Positions 1-9,307 are shown, numbered from the stretch's first letter. The stretch: 64,000 nt of DNA from Bacillaceae bacterium JMAK1 (GCA_012970285.1 JIBW01000002.1:310001-374000); one strand, 5' to 3'. Numbers and translations: made by a program. Notes: a model not told the origin generated them from the letters alone.

Positions 1-561
1 AAGATCACTTTCTAACGCTTGTTTAGCTAAGTCAGAATGGAAGTCTTTTTGAAATTCGGTTTCGTCTAGACCGGCTTCTTGTGCACATTTTAGTAATACA
101 TGATCGTCTGTCACATCTTGCTTGTTAAGAAACAACGCTTCTCGCACGCGCCTTAAAAAACGCATACCGCATTGTCTGCCTTGCATCTCGGCTGCTTTTA
201 TTGCGATTGACGGTGTTTCAGGTACAGAAATCGGATTCTCATACCAGAAATCTCCGTCACAGCACATCCCAGTTTGCGTACTCGTAATGTCCCATAGATC
301 TGAGAGTGTACGTTGGTTTTGCTCATGAATTCGTGCACTTGCGTTTTCGGGCATGACTACATACCGTACTTTAATATATTGGTTATATTCATTGAGTAAT
401 TTCTTTAGTTTCGGCTCAATGCCCCAACAAAGTGGGCAAAGAGGGTCAGTAAATACATAAATTTCTACACGATGGTCGTTGACTAGGCGCTCTCTTTGTT
501 CGCCATCAGCCTCGCCGCAAGTCCCTGTATAATAATTGCACTGTTCTTTGGTCATTACCAA
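1..561 (-). CDS. spxH: SpxH (YjbH) ClpXP adaptor, 3' end beyond window
   Basis: This is a DsbA-fold protein that in the B. subtilis family presents the regulator Spx to ClpXP for degradation in the cytoplasm. The translation shows the conserved CPLCW motif near residue 37, then a GMCCDG segment and AAEMQGRQCGMRFL, which align by eye with B. subtilis YjbH. About 187 codons are present of the usual ~300, because the C-terminal part lies outside the window. I chose the TTG start at 561: AGGAGG lies 7 nt upstream, while the in-frame ATG at 555 is further away. It lies 21 nt downstream of the truncated haemoglobin gene, the same pairing as in B. subtilis. Confidence 0.93.
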   Translation of the reverse strand, partial: MVMTKEQCNYYTGTCGEADGEQRERLVNDHRVEIYVFTDPLCPLCWGIEPKLKKLLNEYNQYIKVRYVVMPENASARIHEQNQRTLSDLWDITSTQTGMCCDGDFWYENPISVPETPSIAIKAAEMQGRQCGMRFLRRVREALFLNKQDVTDDHVLLKCAQEAGLDETEFQKDFHSDLAKQALESDL

Positions 562-582
562 TGTACATCCTCCTTTCAAGAT

Positions 583-966
583 CTAATGATGATTTACCAT
601 ATGTGAAGCTGTTAGTGTTAATCGATGAAACCATTCTTCTGAAGCATCTTGTGGCAAGTCATGGTCTTCGATCGCAAGCTTCATACATACGAGCCACGCT
701 TCAGCGTGTTTTGGTGTTATTTCAAATGGTAAATGTCTTGCTCGAAGTCTAGGGTGCCCATGCTCCGCAGTATATAAGGGTTCTCCCCCAGTAAATTGTG
801 TCATAAATTGAACTTGTTTCCGCTTTGTTTCGGTTAATTCATCAGGAAACAATGGACTCAGATCAGGATGGTCAGAGACGTAATTATAGAACGTCCCAAT
901 CACTCGCTCAAGAGCTTCTGTTCCGCCAAGGCGTTCAAATAATGACGTTGGTTGAATGGATGTCAT
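583..966 (-). CDS. yjbI: Group II truncated haemoglobin YjbI
   Basis: A 127-aa 2-on-2 globin of the trHbO group, a haem protein thought to handle O2, peroxide or NO. Visible haem-pocket residues are the B10 Tyr in the FY pair (about residue 27), the proximal His in RARHLPF (about residue 78) and the G8 Trp in EAW (about residue 91). Length is normal for the family. It is the first gene of a unit with spxH, which follows after 21 nt; the pairing with a thiol/oxidative-stress adaptor is conserved in Bacillus and suggests a shared oxidative-stress role. Confidence 0.94.
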   Translation of the reverse strand: MTSIQPTSLFERLGGTEALERVIGTFYNYVSDHPDLSPLFPDELTETKRKQVQFMTQFTGGEPLYTAEHGHPRLRARHLPFEITPKHAEAWLVCMKLAIEDHDLPQDASEEWFHRLTLTASHMVNHH

Positions 967-1047
967 AACTAGTTGGCTCCCTTATAACGAACTATTATCA
1001 TTGTAGCAACGAGTGAAGATCTCGGCAAATAGTATGAACTGAACGAA

Positions 1048-1095
1048 AAGAAGCATGAACTGTCAATTTGATCATAATGACAGTTCATGCTTCTT
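1048..1095 (-). terminator. Rho-independent terminator after yjbJ homologue
   Basis: An 18-bp perfect stem (arms 1048-1065 and 1078-1095) is followed on the minus strand by a T-rich tract. It ends the transglycosylase gene. Confidence 0.85.
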
Positions 1096-1105
1096 ACATA
1101 ATGTT

Positions 1106-1717
1106 TTAAGCAAGTCCATTGTATGTGTTTAGTACCTTAGGAACATAGCGTTCTGTTTCCTTAAATGGAGGCACACCATTGTAGCGATCAACATTGCCAG
1201 GACCAGCATTGTATGCGGCTAGTGCAAGTGTCACATCCCCATTGTAACGGTTCAACATGTCACGTATGTATCGAGTACCCCCGTCAATATTCGCTCTTGG
1301 ATCATAAGGGTTGTCCACATTTAATGATCTTGCAGTTCCAGGCATGAGTTGCATTAACCCTTGTGCGCCTGCATGACTCGTTGCATTTGGATTAAACGAA
1401 GACTCATTTTCAATAATGGCATAAATTAAACGTTCATCTACGCCGTGTTTGGCAGCACTTTCTTGAATGAAAGAGTTAAAAGGCGTTGACGGTAACGTAT
1501 TAGACGTCGCGTCAGTTACATTGCCATGAAGAAGCGTTGGGAATGAAAGTTCGCTCATGTTCTGGTCATTCGCACTCAATCCATTGTAAACCGATTGAGT
1601 CTGTAACGATTGCAAAATCGACGCAAAAGATAGCGTAGCCGTTTGCTCTTTCACGATGCTTGGTGCTTTTAGTGATGATGTTGTTGGAAGGTGTGACAAA
1701 GGATGGATAGCTTTCAA
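1106..1717 (-). CDS. yjbJ: Lytic transglycosylase, SLT domain (YjbJ-like)
   Basis: A 203-aa protein with an N-terminal ~85-residue low-complexity region and a C-terminal goose-lysozyme-like SLT domain that would cleave the MurNAc-GlcNAc bond of peptidoglycan. Family motifs are in order: the ES pair in [10 protein letters not shown] (catalytic Glu about residue 105), GLMQLMP (120-126) and [10 protein letters not shown] (167-176). No clear signal peptide is visible, so the export route is unclear. The TTG start at 1717 has AAGGAG 9 nt upstream. Position matches yjbJ of B. subtilis. Confidence 0.9.
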   Translation of the reverse strand: MKAIHPLSHLPTTSSLKAPSIVKEQTATLSFASILQSLQTQSVYNGLSANDQNMSELSFPTLLHGNVTDATSNTLPSTPFNSFIQESAAKHGVDERLIYAIIENESSFNPNATSHAGAQGLMQLMPGTARSLNVDNPYDPRANIDGGTRYIRDMLNRYNGDVTLALAAYNAGPGNVDRYNGVPPFKETERYVPKVLNTYNGLA

Positions 1718-1774
1718 TACAACCCGCTCCTTATTCTGTAGTATACTTTGACTATAGCAAATGTTTTATCGTTT

Positions 1775-2347
1775 TTATAGCTTTTCTTTCCGTTTGAAGA
1801 AGCGTTTGACTTTCGGATCAGGTTCTTCTGTAATTGACAAGTTAAATGATGACTTTATAGCATTCATGACGGTGTCGACATGTTGTTTTGAACGGCCTTC
1901 GAATTCTAGTTCATAATCATCAACGCCTAAATAGCGACTGTGGTCAAAGAACAACGTTCCGTTTTCATATTCAAAGCTGGCACGGTTCGTTTCTAACGAC
2001 CCTAGATGAATGAGTTCATTGCTTTCAATGGACCAATGGTCTATTATCCAAGTGAGCAATTCAGAATGGCTACTTTGTGGCAATTCCCTTGAACGTAGAG
2101 TTTCGTGCCGTTCATAAGAACCGTCTTGTTCTTTAATTTTCAAGGTGAGCACACAGCTACTTGATTTTTCGCGAATGCGTAACACAGCGTTTCGTTCTTT
2201 TATTTGAAAGCTTCCTGTGTCAAAATAATGATTGTGCTGTGACTGAAAGTCCTCTTTTTTTAACTGGAAATGATTACATAGCTTTGTAAACTCGCCTGTT
2301 GTAAGTAATTGTTTCGCTTCAATTTCAAATTCTTCATGAGCTGTCAT
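1775..2347 (-). CDS. yjbK: CYTH-domain protein YjbK
   Basis: A member of the CYTH (adenylate cyclase/thiamine triphosphatase) superfamily, whose tunnel-fold enzymes bind triphosphates with metal ions. The N-terminus has the diagnostic ExExK motif (EFEIEAK); alternating acidic/basic strands (RIREK, TLKIKEQDGSYERHE) follow and the C-terminus carries DPKVKRFFKR. I prefer the ATG at 2347: AGGAGG lies 9 nt upstream, whereas the upstream TTG/ATG codons overlap or crowd it. Substrate is unknown. It is divergent from yjbL across a short intergenic region. Confidence 0.88.
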   Translation of the reverse strand: MTAHEEFEIEAKQLLTTGEFTKLCNHFQLKKEDFQSQHNHYFDTGSFQIKERNAVLRIREKSSSCVLTLKIKEQDGSYERHETLRSRELPQSSHSELLTWIIDHWSIESNELIHLGSLETNRASFEYENGTLFFDHSRYLGVDDYELEFEGRSKQHVDTVMNAIKSSFNLSITEEPDPKVKRFFKRKEKL

Positions 2348-2412
2348 GATCATCAACCTCCTGTTGCATTATGTCATAATCTAGGAGTAGTAAGCAAAGG
2401 AGATTAGCGTGT

Positions 2413-2784
2413 ATGTCCAATATAACAGTAGATCAAATTGCAATTGTCGATCAAAAAGCGATGATTATTCCAAAAGATGATTCGGTTAAAGTGTCTACAT
2501 TTAAAGATGCTGAGCGAATGTTAGCTGATTCAGATGAATTAGCATTCATCTACGTCGTCGAGAACGAAGGATCATTTTATCAAGTAAGGTTGCCAGAAAT
2601 GTTTTGGCCAATACTTGAGGAAATTTACGAACATCATTATCCCGTTTATCTAGGGAACGAAGAGTTATTGCTTGACTCTTTTCAAGATGAAATGGAATAT
2701 TTACTTGATAATATCCCAGATAATAATAACTACGGAAGCGAAATGGCTGACGCTGTTGTGAAGCATTTTCTCGTAAGAAAGTGA
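2413..2784 (+). CDS. yjbL: YjbL family protein
   Basis: A 123-aa acidic soluble protein with no recognisable catalytic motif. It matches YjbL of B. subtilis in length and position, directly before the small alarmone synthetase gene (19 nt gap). AAAGGAG lies upstream of the ATG. First gene of the plus-strand unit yjbL-yjbM-nadK-yjbO. Function unknown; the fixed linkage to yjbM is the only clue. Confidence 0.82.
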   Translation: MSNITVDQIAIVDQKAMIIPKDDSVKVSTFKDAERMLADSDELAFIYVVENEGSFYQVRLPEMFWPILEEIYEHHYPVYLGNEELLLDSFQDEMEYLLDNIPDNNNYGSEMADAVVKHFLVRK

Positions 2785-2803
2785 TTAAGGGAGAAGGTGT
2801 ACG

Positions 2804-3448
2804 ATGGAAAATTGGGAGTTAGACTTACAACCTTATAAACAAGCCGTTGATGAATTAAAAGTGAAACTAAGAAGTTTACGCGAGCAATACCAACGCTCTT
2901 CTAGGCATACACCGATTGAGTTTGTCACTGGAAGGGTAAAGCCAGTTGGAAGCATTGAAGAGAAGGCGAAGCGAAAAAACATTCCTTTACGTGAATTAGA
3001 GCAGCGGATGCAAGATATTGCCGGGATTCGTATCGTGTGCCAATTTGTTACTGACATCGATACGATTGTAGACATGATTCGAAGTCGTAAGGACATTACG
3101 ATCATTAACGAACGTGACTATATAAAGGAAAAGAAATCGAGCGGGTACCGTTCGTATCATATGGTGATTGATTATCCGGTTCATACGATTAAAGGAACGA
3201 AACATATTCTCGTTGAAATTCAAGTGCGGACGATGGCGATGAATTTTTGGGCGACCATTGAGCATTCTTTAAATTATAAATATCGTGGTGAAATCCCAGA
3301 GGATATAAAAGAGCGATTGTATCGGGCTTCTGAAGCTGCTTATAATTTGGATGAAGAAATGTCAAAAATACAAGGTGAAGTGCGAGAGGCACAGTCTATT
3401 ATCGCATTACGACAAGATGAACATCGTTCATCATTTAAGAATGGATGA
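2804..3448 (+). CDS. yjbM: Small alarmone synthetase / GTP pyrophosphokinase (YjbM, RelQ type)
   Basis: Transfers pyrophosphate from ATP to GDP or GTP to give (p)ppGpp. The 214-aa protein is a lone RelA/SpoT synthetase domain with no hydrolase or TGS/ACT regulatory part, as in SasB/RelQ proteins. Visible synthetase motifs are [14 protein letters not shown] and [17 protein letters not shown]; the C-terminal helix [12 protein letters not shown] fits the tetramerisation tail. The following NAD kinase gene begins within the last bases or just after it, so the two are translationally close. Confidence 0.95.
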   Translation: MENWELDLQPYKQAVDELKVKLRSLREQYQRSSRHTPIEFVTGRVKPVGSIEEKAKRKNIPLRELEQRMQDIAGIRIVCQFVTDIDTIVDMIRSRKDITIINERDYIKEKKSSGYRSYHMVIDYPVHTIKGTKHILVEIQVRTMAMNFWATIEHSLNYKYRGEIPEDIKERLYRASEAAYNLDEEMSKIQGEVREAQSIIALRQDEHRSSFKNG

Positions 3449-3462
3449 TAAGGAGGGAACTC

Positions 3463-4263
3463 GTGAATATGAAATACGACGTCACATCTCGTGGCGATGA
3501 CACGTCTAATGAGATTGCTGAGTTAATTCGTAAAGGCTTAAATGAGCATCAATTACAACAAGATGAACAAGAACCTGAGATTGTCATATCAGTTGGGGGA
3601 GATGGAACGTTACTTGAAGCCTTCCATAAACATAAACATCGGCTTCAACATACCTGTTTTGTTGGTGTACATACAGGGCATTTAGGTTTTTACGCAGATT
3701 GGATTCCAGATGAAGCAGAGAAGTTGGTCATTCATATTGCAAAGACCCCTTTTCAAGTTGTGGAATACCCGTTACTTGAAGTTACCGTTCGTTATCACCG
3801 TGCGGGTTCATCAGACCGTCATTTGGCGCTTAATGAATGCACAGTCAAAACGACAGAAGGGTCACTCGTTTGTAACGTTGAGATTAAAGGAGAAGTGTTT
3901 GAAACGTTTCGTGGAGACGGATTATGCATTTCCACCCCTTCAGGAAGTACGGCGTACAACAAAGCATTAGGAGGAGCGATTTTACATCCATCACTCGCTT
4001 CAATGCAAATTGCAGAAATGGCGTCAATTAATAACCGTGTGTATCGAACAATCGGTTCGCCGCTCGTGTTGCCAGAACATCATACGTGCTTGTTAAAACC
4101 GTTAAATGATGTGAGCATGCAAATGACGATTGATCATTATTCGCTCGTAAACAAGGATATTGAATCCATTCAGTGCCGTGTTTCTGATGAATACGTCCGT
4201 TTTGCTCGTTTTCGTCCGTTTCCATTTTGGAAGCGAGTGAAAGAGTCATTTATTGGTGAGTAG
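3463..4263 (+). CDS. nadK: NAD kinase (NadK/PpnKA)
   Basis: Phosphorylates NAD to NADP. The family glycine-rich motif VGGDGTLL and the NECTVK substrate segment are present; the C-terminus [13 protein letters not shown] is near identical to the Bacillus PpnKA ending. I set the start at GTG 3463 because AAGGAGG (3450-3456) is 6 nt upstream; the earlier ATG at 3445 overlaps yjbM and precedes the ribosome-binding site. This gives 266 aa, the normal length. Co-transcribed with yjbM and yjbO. Confidence 0.94.
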   Translation: MNMKYDVTSRGDDTSNEIAELIRKGLNEHQLQQDEQEPEIVISVGGDGTLLEAFHKHKHRLQHTCFVGVHTGHLGFYADWIPDEAEKLVIHIAKTPFQVVEYPLLEVTVRYHRAGSSDRHLALNECTVKTTEGSLVCNVEIKGEVFETFRGDGLCISTPSGSTAYNKALGGAILHPSLASMQIAEMASINNRVYRTIGSPLVLPEHHTCLLKPLNDVSMQMTIDHYSLVNKDIESIQCRVSDEYVRFARFRPFPFWKRVKESFIGE

Positions 4264-5137
4264 GTTACTGCATTGGGTATGGGAAGTGCGTTCACATCAT
4301 CATCAGTTAAAGCACTTTTTGCAAGACGAAAAGCAAATGTCTCGTCGAACGCTCACACTCATAAAAGCTTCTGGAGAGATTCTTTTAAATGGGAAGAAAT
4401 CAAACGTTAACACGAGGATTATTGTCGGTGACCAAGTTACTGTTGGGATACCATTTTCGAACCATCCAGAACATTTTAGTGAAAACACTGAGGACGTTCA
4501 CATCATCTTTGAAGATGAACACCTCATTGTTGTGAACAAACAACCAGGAGTGAGCACGTTACCGAGTCAAGGTGTACGTGGACATTCTTTAGCCGAAGCA
4601 ATCATGCACTATGCACGGACAAGCGATCAACTTTTTGGTGTGCATCCGGTAAATCGACTCGATCGTTTCACAAGTGGCATTGTAGTGTTTGCGAAACACC
4701 GCTACGCACATGATTTTCTGATGAAGTCTTTTCAGGATAAACGTTACGTAGCAGTCGTTGATGGACAGTTTCCGTACAAAGAGAAGATGATCTCCTTACC
4801 AATTGATCGTAATCGAACATCGATTGTCGAGCGTCAAGTAACGGTGACGGGGAAGCCGGCAAAAACATACGTTAAGCGTATTGAAGAACATGCTTTGTAT
4901 ACAGTGTTGTCAGTGAAATTGTATACAGGTCGTACACACCAAATCCGTGTGCATTTAAGTGCGAGTGGCTACCCAATTGTAGGAGATACATTGTATGGTT
5001 CTACGTCGAATCAGCTCAATCGGCAAGCATTGCATGCCGCGCACTATGAAACGGTCCACCCGATTACACAGGAACAAATACAATTTAGTGCACCTACACC
5101 AAAAGACATCGTTCAATTTCTGAGTAACAATATATAA
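4253..5137 (+). CDS. yjbO: RluA/RluD-family rRNA pseudouridine synthase (YjbO)
   Basis: A 23S rRNA-type pseudouridine synthase. The catalytic Asp lies in [10 protein letters not shown] and the second conserved segment is [11 protein letters not shown]. An N-terminal S4-like region (residues ~10-75) precedes the catalytic domain. The start overlaps the end of nadK by 11 nt; TTG 4253 or GTG 4256 are both possible and the ribosome-binding site is weak, which suggests translational coupling. Site specificity cannot be told from sequence. Confidence 0.9.
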   Translation: MVSRLLHWVWEVRSHHHQLKHFLQDEKQMSRRTLTLIKASGEILLNGKKSNVNTRIIVGDQVTVGIPFSNHPEHFSENTEDVHIIFEDEHLIVVNKQPGVSTLPSQGVRGHSLAEAIMHYARTSDQLFGVHPVNRLDRFTSGIVVFAKHRYAHDFLMKSFQDKRYVAVVDGQFPYKEKMISLPIDRNRTSIVERQVTVTGKPAKTYVKRIEEHALYTVLSVKLYTGRTHQIRVHLSASGYPIVGDTLYGSTSNQLNRQALHAAHYETVHPITQEQIQFSAPTPKDIVQFLSNNI

Positions 5138-5169
5138 AAAAACCAGACGCTAAAGCGCCTGGTTTTTTT
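5135..5169. terminator. Bidirectional terminator between yjbO and lipoprotein gene
   Basis: AACCAG and CGC arms pair with GCG and CTGGTT, flanked by A and T runs, so it can serve both convergent genes. Confidence 0.88.
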
Positions 5170-5605
5170 AATCTGTTTCAGCGTGATCAAAAGTAAAGCG
5201 GTAAATTTCATTACCTTCGTCGTCTTCAACGTAAGCTTCAATACCAGTTAGTACGTGGTCTTCTTCTACAGGCTCTGAAAGTGGAAATGAAGCGTTCACG
5301 ACATAAGCACCTTCAGCACTAATAGAAAATTCTTCACCGTCTGTTGCAATTGCATCGTAGTCAATGATGTCTTCAAGCTCTTCGTCTACAACGTCAAAGT
5401 GTAAGTAAATATCTTCAGTTGGCGTATCTTCCTCATTGATCATACGCGCATGAATCGTCATAGAAGGTGGGTCAGTTGTTAAATATAGAGCAGATTCTTC
5501 AGGGTCATGTTGAACGACCCCATCAGTTTGTTCAGGTGCAGCACCACAGGCAGTAAGAATGCCGAGTGTTAGCGCAAACGGTAAAATTCGTTTTGTTTTT
5601 TGCAT
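5168..5605 (-). CDS. Uncharacterised acidic lipoprotein
   Basis: A 145-aa predicted lipoprotein. The signal peptide MQKTKRILPF... ends in the lipobox LTAC, giving a lipid-modified Cys near residue 19. The mature part is acidic and beta-rich, with no motif I recognise. I start at ATG 5605, where a GTGAGGAA ribosome-binding site precedes it; upstream in-frame codons would destroy the signal peptide. It follows prpE by 10 nt and probably shares its transcript. Function unknown; anchored outside the membrane. Confidence 0.75.
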   Translation of the reverse strand: MQKTKRILPFALTLGILTACGAAPEQTDGVVQHDPEESALYLTTDPPSMTIHARMINEEDTPTEDIYLHFDVVDEELEDIIDYDAIATDGEEFSISAEGAYVVNASFPLSEPVEEDHVLTGIEAYVEDDEGNEIYRFTFDHAETD

Positions 5606-5615
5606 GATGTATTCC

Positions 5616-6386
5616 TCACTTATAGTCATCGATTGTTTCTTCTTGTTCATAAGATTTAAATTTGTCAACTTGTAACGGTTGGTTGGAGGTGACTGATGAA
5701 AAGGATAATTCAGGGTAATGAAAAGCGGTTAAAAGACCACCAAATACACAACCAGTATCAATATTAATGGTCGCATTAACGATTCTTGGAGAAGCGACGG
5801 GAGTATGACCGTAAATTAGCCAAGGCATTGTTCGTTCTTCTTTTAAAGCCCAATCTCGTCGTTTTGGAGGCTGCCCTTTCTCCATCGATTGATGGTCGAC
5901 GTCACCATAAAGTACGAACGACTGAATTTGGCGTCCCTTTTTTCCGATGTCATGTCGCCTGATGCCTGCATGACTACAAACGACATTCCCATGATCAAGA
6001 ACTAAATATAACGGGGACTGCTCATACAGTTGCATAAATTGCTTCTTTATTTGTAAGTATTCATCTCTAGAAAGGGCATTAAGCTCTGCAACAGTCGTTT
6101 CAAGACCGTGATTGATGACGACTCGATTGCCTTTAAAGTAGCGGTACAATTTGTTGCAATGGTTGCCAGGAATATAGTGAGCCGTTTTACGTTCGAAAAC
6201 GAGCCAGTGAACGAGTTTAATCATCCGTAAAGATTCGGGCCCACGATCCGTAATATCACCTATAAACACGAGCATACGGTTCTCTGGATGTTGTCCATCT
6301 TTGTAACCACATGTTCGCATTAATTGTAAACATTCCTCATAACAACCGTGTGTGTCGCCAATGATGTCATACATTTGTTCAGACAT
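5616..6386 (-). CDS. prpE: Bis(5'-nucleosyl)-tetraphosphatase PrpE
   Basis: A calcineurin-like metallophosphoesterase that hydrolyses diadenosine tetraphosphate; in Bacillus PrpE also affects spore germination. Metal-site motifs are all present: GDTHGC (D9-H11 region), GDITDRGP, GNHCNKL, SHAG and YGHTPV. I choose ATG 6386 with GAGGTG about 9 nt upstream rather than the GTG at 6398, which lies inside that ribosome-binding site. Length 256 aa, near the family norm. Position matches yjbP/prpE in B. subtilis. Confidence 0.92.
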   Translation of the reverse strand: MSEQMYDIIGDTHGCYEECLQLMRTCGYKDGQHPENRMLVFIGDITDRGPESLRMIKLVHWLVFERKTAHYIPGNHCNKLYRYFKGNRVVINHGLETTVAELNALSRDEYLQIKKQFMQLYEQSPLYLVLDHGNVVCSHAGIRRHDIGKKGRQIQSFVLYGDVDHQSMEKGQPPKRRDWALKEERTMPWLIYGHTPVASPRIVNATINIDTGCVFGGLLTAFHYPELSFSSVTSNQPLQVDKFKSYEQEETIDDYK

Positions 6387-6478
6387 AGTACGATTCACCT
6401 CTGATTAAAAATGATAGCAGTTTCAATTGGAGAATTCTAGTGAACGTATCGTGATTTTTCATTTCGACTATGTTATAA

Positions 6479-6495
6479 TTGTGACCAGGTACTAG
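6479..6495 (+). promoter_or_regulatory. Candidate FapR operator at the fabI promoter
   Basis: TTGTGACCAGGTACTAG lies just after the TATAAT box (6474-6479). The right half-site GGTACTA matches the Bacillus FapR palindrome (TTAGTACC..GGTACTAA); the left half is degraded. FapR represses fatty acid genes including fabI in B. subtilis. Inferred by eye from the consensus. Confidence 0.6.
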
Positions 6496-6527
6496 AACGT
6501 GCATACAACCGGAAGGGGAAATGACTG

Positions 6528-7310
6528 ATGGCTTTATCATTAGAAGGACGTACATACGTCATTATGGGAGTTGCCAATAAAAGAAGTATCGCTTGGGGAA
6601 TTACTCGCAGTTTGGCAAACGCAGGGGCAACACTTGTGTTTACGTACGCGGGTGAGCGGTTAGAGAAGAACGTGAGAGAGCTTGCGAGTACAATTGGACA
6701 AACAGATTTTATTTACCCTTGTGACATTACGAGTGATGAAGAAATCGATGCAACGTTTAAGCAGATTAAGGAAGAAGTAGGCGTAATTCATGGACTTGCT
6801 CATTGTATTGCATTTGCAAAGTCTGAAGATCTAGACGGTACTTTTGTTGAAACGTCAAGAGAAGGGTTTAAGCTTGCACATGATATTAGTGCGTATTCAT
6901 TAACGGCCGTTGCACATGCGATTGATCGCCATGAATTAATGGCTGAAGGTGGTTCGATTGTTACATTAACCTACCTAGGTGGAGAGCGTGTCGTTAAAAA
7001 TTACAACGTCATGGGCGTCGCAAAAGCCGCACTAGATGCGAGCATGAAATATTTAGCGAACGACTTAGGCGCTAAAGGAATTCGTGTAAATGCCATTTCA
7101 GCAGGACCGATCCGCACACTATCTGCTAAAGGAATTGCAGGGTTTAATAGTGTACTAAAAGAGATTGAAGACAAGGCACCTTTACACAGAACCGTAACGA
7201 CTGAAGAAGTCGGCGACACTGCGCTCTTTTTAATGAGTGATTTATCGAAGGCGATTACAGGTGAGACGATCCACGTTGATGGGGGATACCATATTATCGG
7301 GATGGGTTAA
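6528..7310 (+). CDS. fabI: Enoyl-[acyl-carrier-protein] reductase (NADH/NADPH) FabI
   Basis: Reduces trans-2-enoyl-ACP in the last step of each fatty acid elongation cycle. An SDR fold with the FabI-type active site YNVMGVAK (Tyr-x6-Lys), the atypical nucleotide loop GVANKRSIAWGI and the C-terminal ITGETIHVDGG. 260 aa is the usual length. GGAAGGGGA precedes the ATG. A FapR-like operator overlaps the transcription start. This is the triclosan-target isozyme. Confidence 0.96.
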   Translation: MALSLEGRTYVIMGVANKRSIAWGITRSLANAGATLVFTYAGERLEKNVRELASTIGQTDFIYPCDITSDEEIDATFKQIKEEVGVIHGLAHCIAFAKSEDLDGTFVETSREGFKLAHDISAYSLTAVAHAIDRHELMAEGGSIVTLTYLGGERVVKNYNVMGVAKAALDASMKYLANDLGAKGIRVNAISAGPIRTLSAKGIAGFNSVLKEIEDKAPLHRTVTTEEVGDTALFLMSDLSKAITGETIHVDGGYHIIGMG

Positions 7311-7363
7311 TTGCTCTACGTTTTGGTTATGCTTCTTAGTAGACGTATTGAGAAGCAAAGTGA

Positions 7364-7600
7364 GTGATGGTTATGTATTCGGCAGTTTCAGAACGTTTTC
7401 TTCGTCTCGTCCTAGAAGCAGATTATCGTCCTTTAACCGAGATGGAACGAGCGGAACTTAATGAAAGTAAAACGTATTTACAGAACTATTATTGGGAAAA
7501 AGAGAAGCTACAAGCGATGAGTTACTTGGCTTATGCAACCGAAGACGATGCATGGCAAAAAACGATTCATGAACAAGTTGATCGCTTAGATGGCCATTAA
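7364..7600 (+). CDS. Small uncharacterised protein
   Basis: A 78-aa, mostly helical, charged soluble protein that I cannot assign to a family. It lies 53 nt after fabI with no terminator between, and a strong terminator follows it, so it is probably the last gene of the fabI transcript. The start is uncertain (GTG 7364, ATG 7367 or ATG 7373); no strong ribosome-binding site helps. Confidence 0.6.
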   Translation: MMVMYSAVSERFLRLVLEADYRPLTEMERAELNESKTYLQNYYWEKEKLQAMSYLAYATEDDAWQKTIHEQVDRLDGH

Positions 7601-7601
7601 A

Positions 7602-7632
7602 AAAAGCATGCGCGTTTACTGCGCATGCTTTT
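7602..7632. terminator. Bidirectional terminator
   Basis: A 12-bp stem AAAAGCATGCGC / GCGCATGCTTTT with a 7-nt loop lies between convergent genes. Confidence 0.9.
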
Positions 7633-7642
7633 AATGTTGAAA

Positions 7643-9307
7643 TTAGTAGCTTGAGCCACCAGCTTCTTCAGATATCGATACTTCAGACAAATCAAATTGT
7701 CCATTTGGTACTTGGATAAAGCCTTCAACTGAATCAGCAACTCCAATTCGGAAGTCATCGAATACAGTGTAAACCATCGGAGCTTCTTCAATTAGAATTT
7801 CTTGTACTTGGCTATAGAGCTCTTCGCGCTCTGCATCATCTGTAGACTGACGAGCTTGATCTAATAACTCATCTACCTCTTCATTTGTATAGAAAGAACG
7901 GTTACCTGGATCACCATGTTGATCAGAATGGAAAAGTGAGTACATTCCATAGTCTGCATCACCAGTTACAGTAACCCAACCTAGAATGAACATTTGAGAA
8001 TTACCTGCGCCAGTTTGATCGAGATAAGCTCCCCACTCAACGTTTTCAAGAGTTGCATTAATACCAATTTCGCTTAATTGATCTTGCACAATCTCAGCAG
8101 TTTGTTGACGAATTGGGTTATCAGAGTTCATGGAGAATGTAATATCAAGTCCATCCTCATGACCTGCTTCTTCAAGAAGTTCACGTGCACGATCTGGGTC
8201 ATAACCGATATCTTCAAGTCCATCGTCATAACCAAATGTTAGGTCGTTAATCGGGCCTTTTGCAGCTGTACCATACCCTTCATAAATCCCTTCAACAAGT
8301 GTATCGTTATCAACAGCTAAAGATACTGCTTGACGAACGCGTACATCATCAAAAGGTTCTGCTTCAGTATTGAAACCAATGTACGTTAAGCTTAGACTTG
8401 GTACTGCAACGAGGCTAGCACCATCAATTGCTTCAACTTGATCTGCAAGTGCAGGTTGAATTAAATCAGCGACATGAACGTCACCTGTTTGCAAGTTACC
8501 GATACGAGTAGCATCTTCTCCGATTACTTGGAAGTAGACGCTGTCGATGTTAGCAGGCTCTCCCCAATAATTATCGTTACGAAGCATACGAAGGTCTGCT
8601 CCTTCATTCCACTCATCAAATACGAATTGGCCAGTACCGGCATCACCTTCACCGATATCTAAGTTAATTTCACCAGCATAATCAGCTTCAATCGCTGTTT
8701 CACTAATAATACCACCGGCGTTATGAGCAAGGTGAGAAAGAAGTGGAGCAAACGGATACTCAGTTGTCATTTGTACAGTATAATCGTCAATGGCTTCGAC
8801 ACTATCAATCATGTCAAATAAGAAACTAGACGGTGCTGCGATTTCTGGATCGAGCATTCTGTCAAAAGTAGCGACAACATCGTCGGCTGTTAATTCTTCA
8901 CCATTATGAAATTCGACGCCTTCATGAAGTGAAAATTCAAATGTGCTATCGTCAATTTGTTCATAACTTTCTGCAAGTCCTGGTTCTAGCTCATATGTTT
9001 CAGGATCAAAGGTCATTAATGTTTCATAGATAAGAGCACGGTATTTAGCGGATGGATTGTCATTTTGACCGTGAGGGTCTAATGAAACCCCATCTGCAGA
9101 AAGTGCGATTACTAGCTCACCGCCGTCACCAGCTGCAGCTTCACCATCACCCTCGTCGTCACCATCTTCAGTCTCTTCTGTCTCTTCTGCGGTGCCATCG
9201 CCACCTGCATTTTCTTCTGTCTCTTCTGGATCGGATGAACACGCTGCAAGTGCCAATGTAGCTGCTAATGATAGAGTTATGACACTTGATTTTTTAAACT
9301 TTCGCAA
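7643..9307 (-). CDS. Oligopeptide/dipeptide-binding lipoprotein (SBP family 5)
   Basis: Solute-binding protein of a peptide-type ABC importer, anchored to the outer membrane face. The lipobox LAAC in the first ~22 residues is followed by a ~45-residue Glu/Asp/Gly-rich linker (acidic, low complexity), then the SBP_bac_5 domain with the family signature region LEPGLAESYEQIDDSTFEFSLHEGVEFHNGEELTADDVV in spirit (about residues 105-145). 554 aa. The TTG start at 9307 follows AGGGGG. It is transcribed away from the permease/ATPase operon at 9.7-13.7 kb, which almost certainly encodes its membrane partner. The substrate (di-/oligopeptide, nickel or glutathione) cannot be decided. Confidence 0.9.
   Translation of the reverse strand: MRKFKKSSVITLSLAATLALAACSSDPEETEENAGGDGTAEETEETEDGDDEGDGEAAAGDGGELVIALSADGVSLDPHGQNDNPSAKYRALIYETLMTFDPETYELEPGLAESYEQIDDSTFEFSLHEGVEFHNGEELTADDVVATFDRMLDPEIAAPSSFLFDMIDSVEAIDDYTVQMTTEYPFAPLLSHLAHNAGGIISETAIEADYAGEINLDIGEGDAGTGQFVFDEWNEGADLRMLRNDNYWGEPANIDSVYFQVIGEDATRIGNLQTGDVHVADLIQPALADQVEAIDGASLVAVPSLSLTYIGFNTEAEPFDDVRVRQAVSLAVDNDTLVEGIYEGYGTAAKGPINDLTFGYDDGLEDIGYDPDRARELLEEAGHEDGLDITFSMNSDNPIRQQTAEIVQDQLSEIGINATLENVEWGAYLDQTGAGNSQMFILGWVTVTGDADYGMYSLFHSDQHGDPGNRSFYTNEEVDELLDQARQSTDDAEREELYSQVQEILIEEAPMVYTVFDDFRIGVADSVEGFIQVPNGQFDLSEVSISEEAGGSSY

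Noticed and set aside
122-328. 68-codon plus-strand frame at the left edge
   Set aside because: It is antisense to spxH, which has clear homology and a good start.
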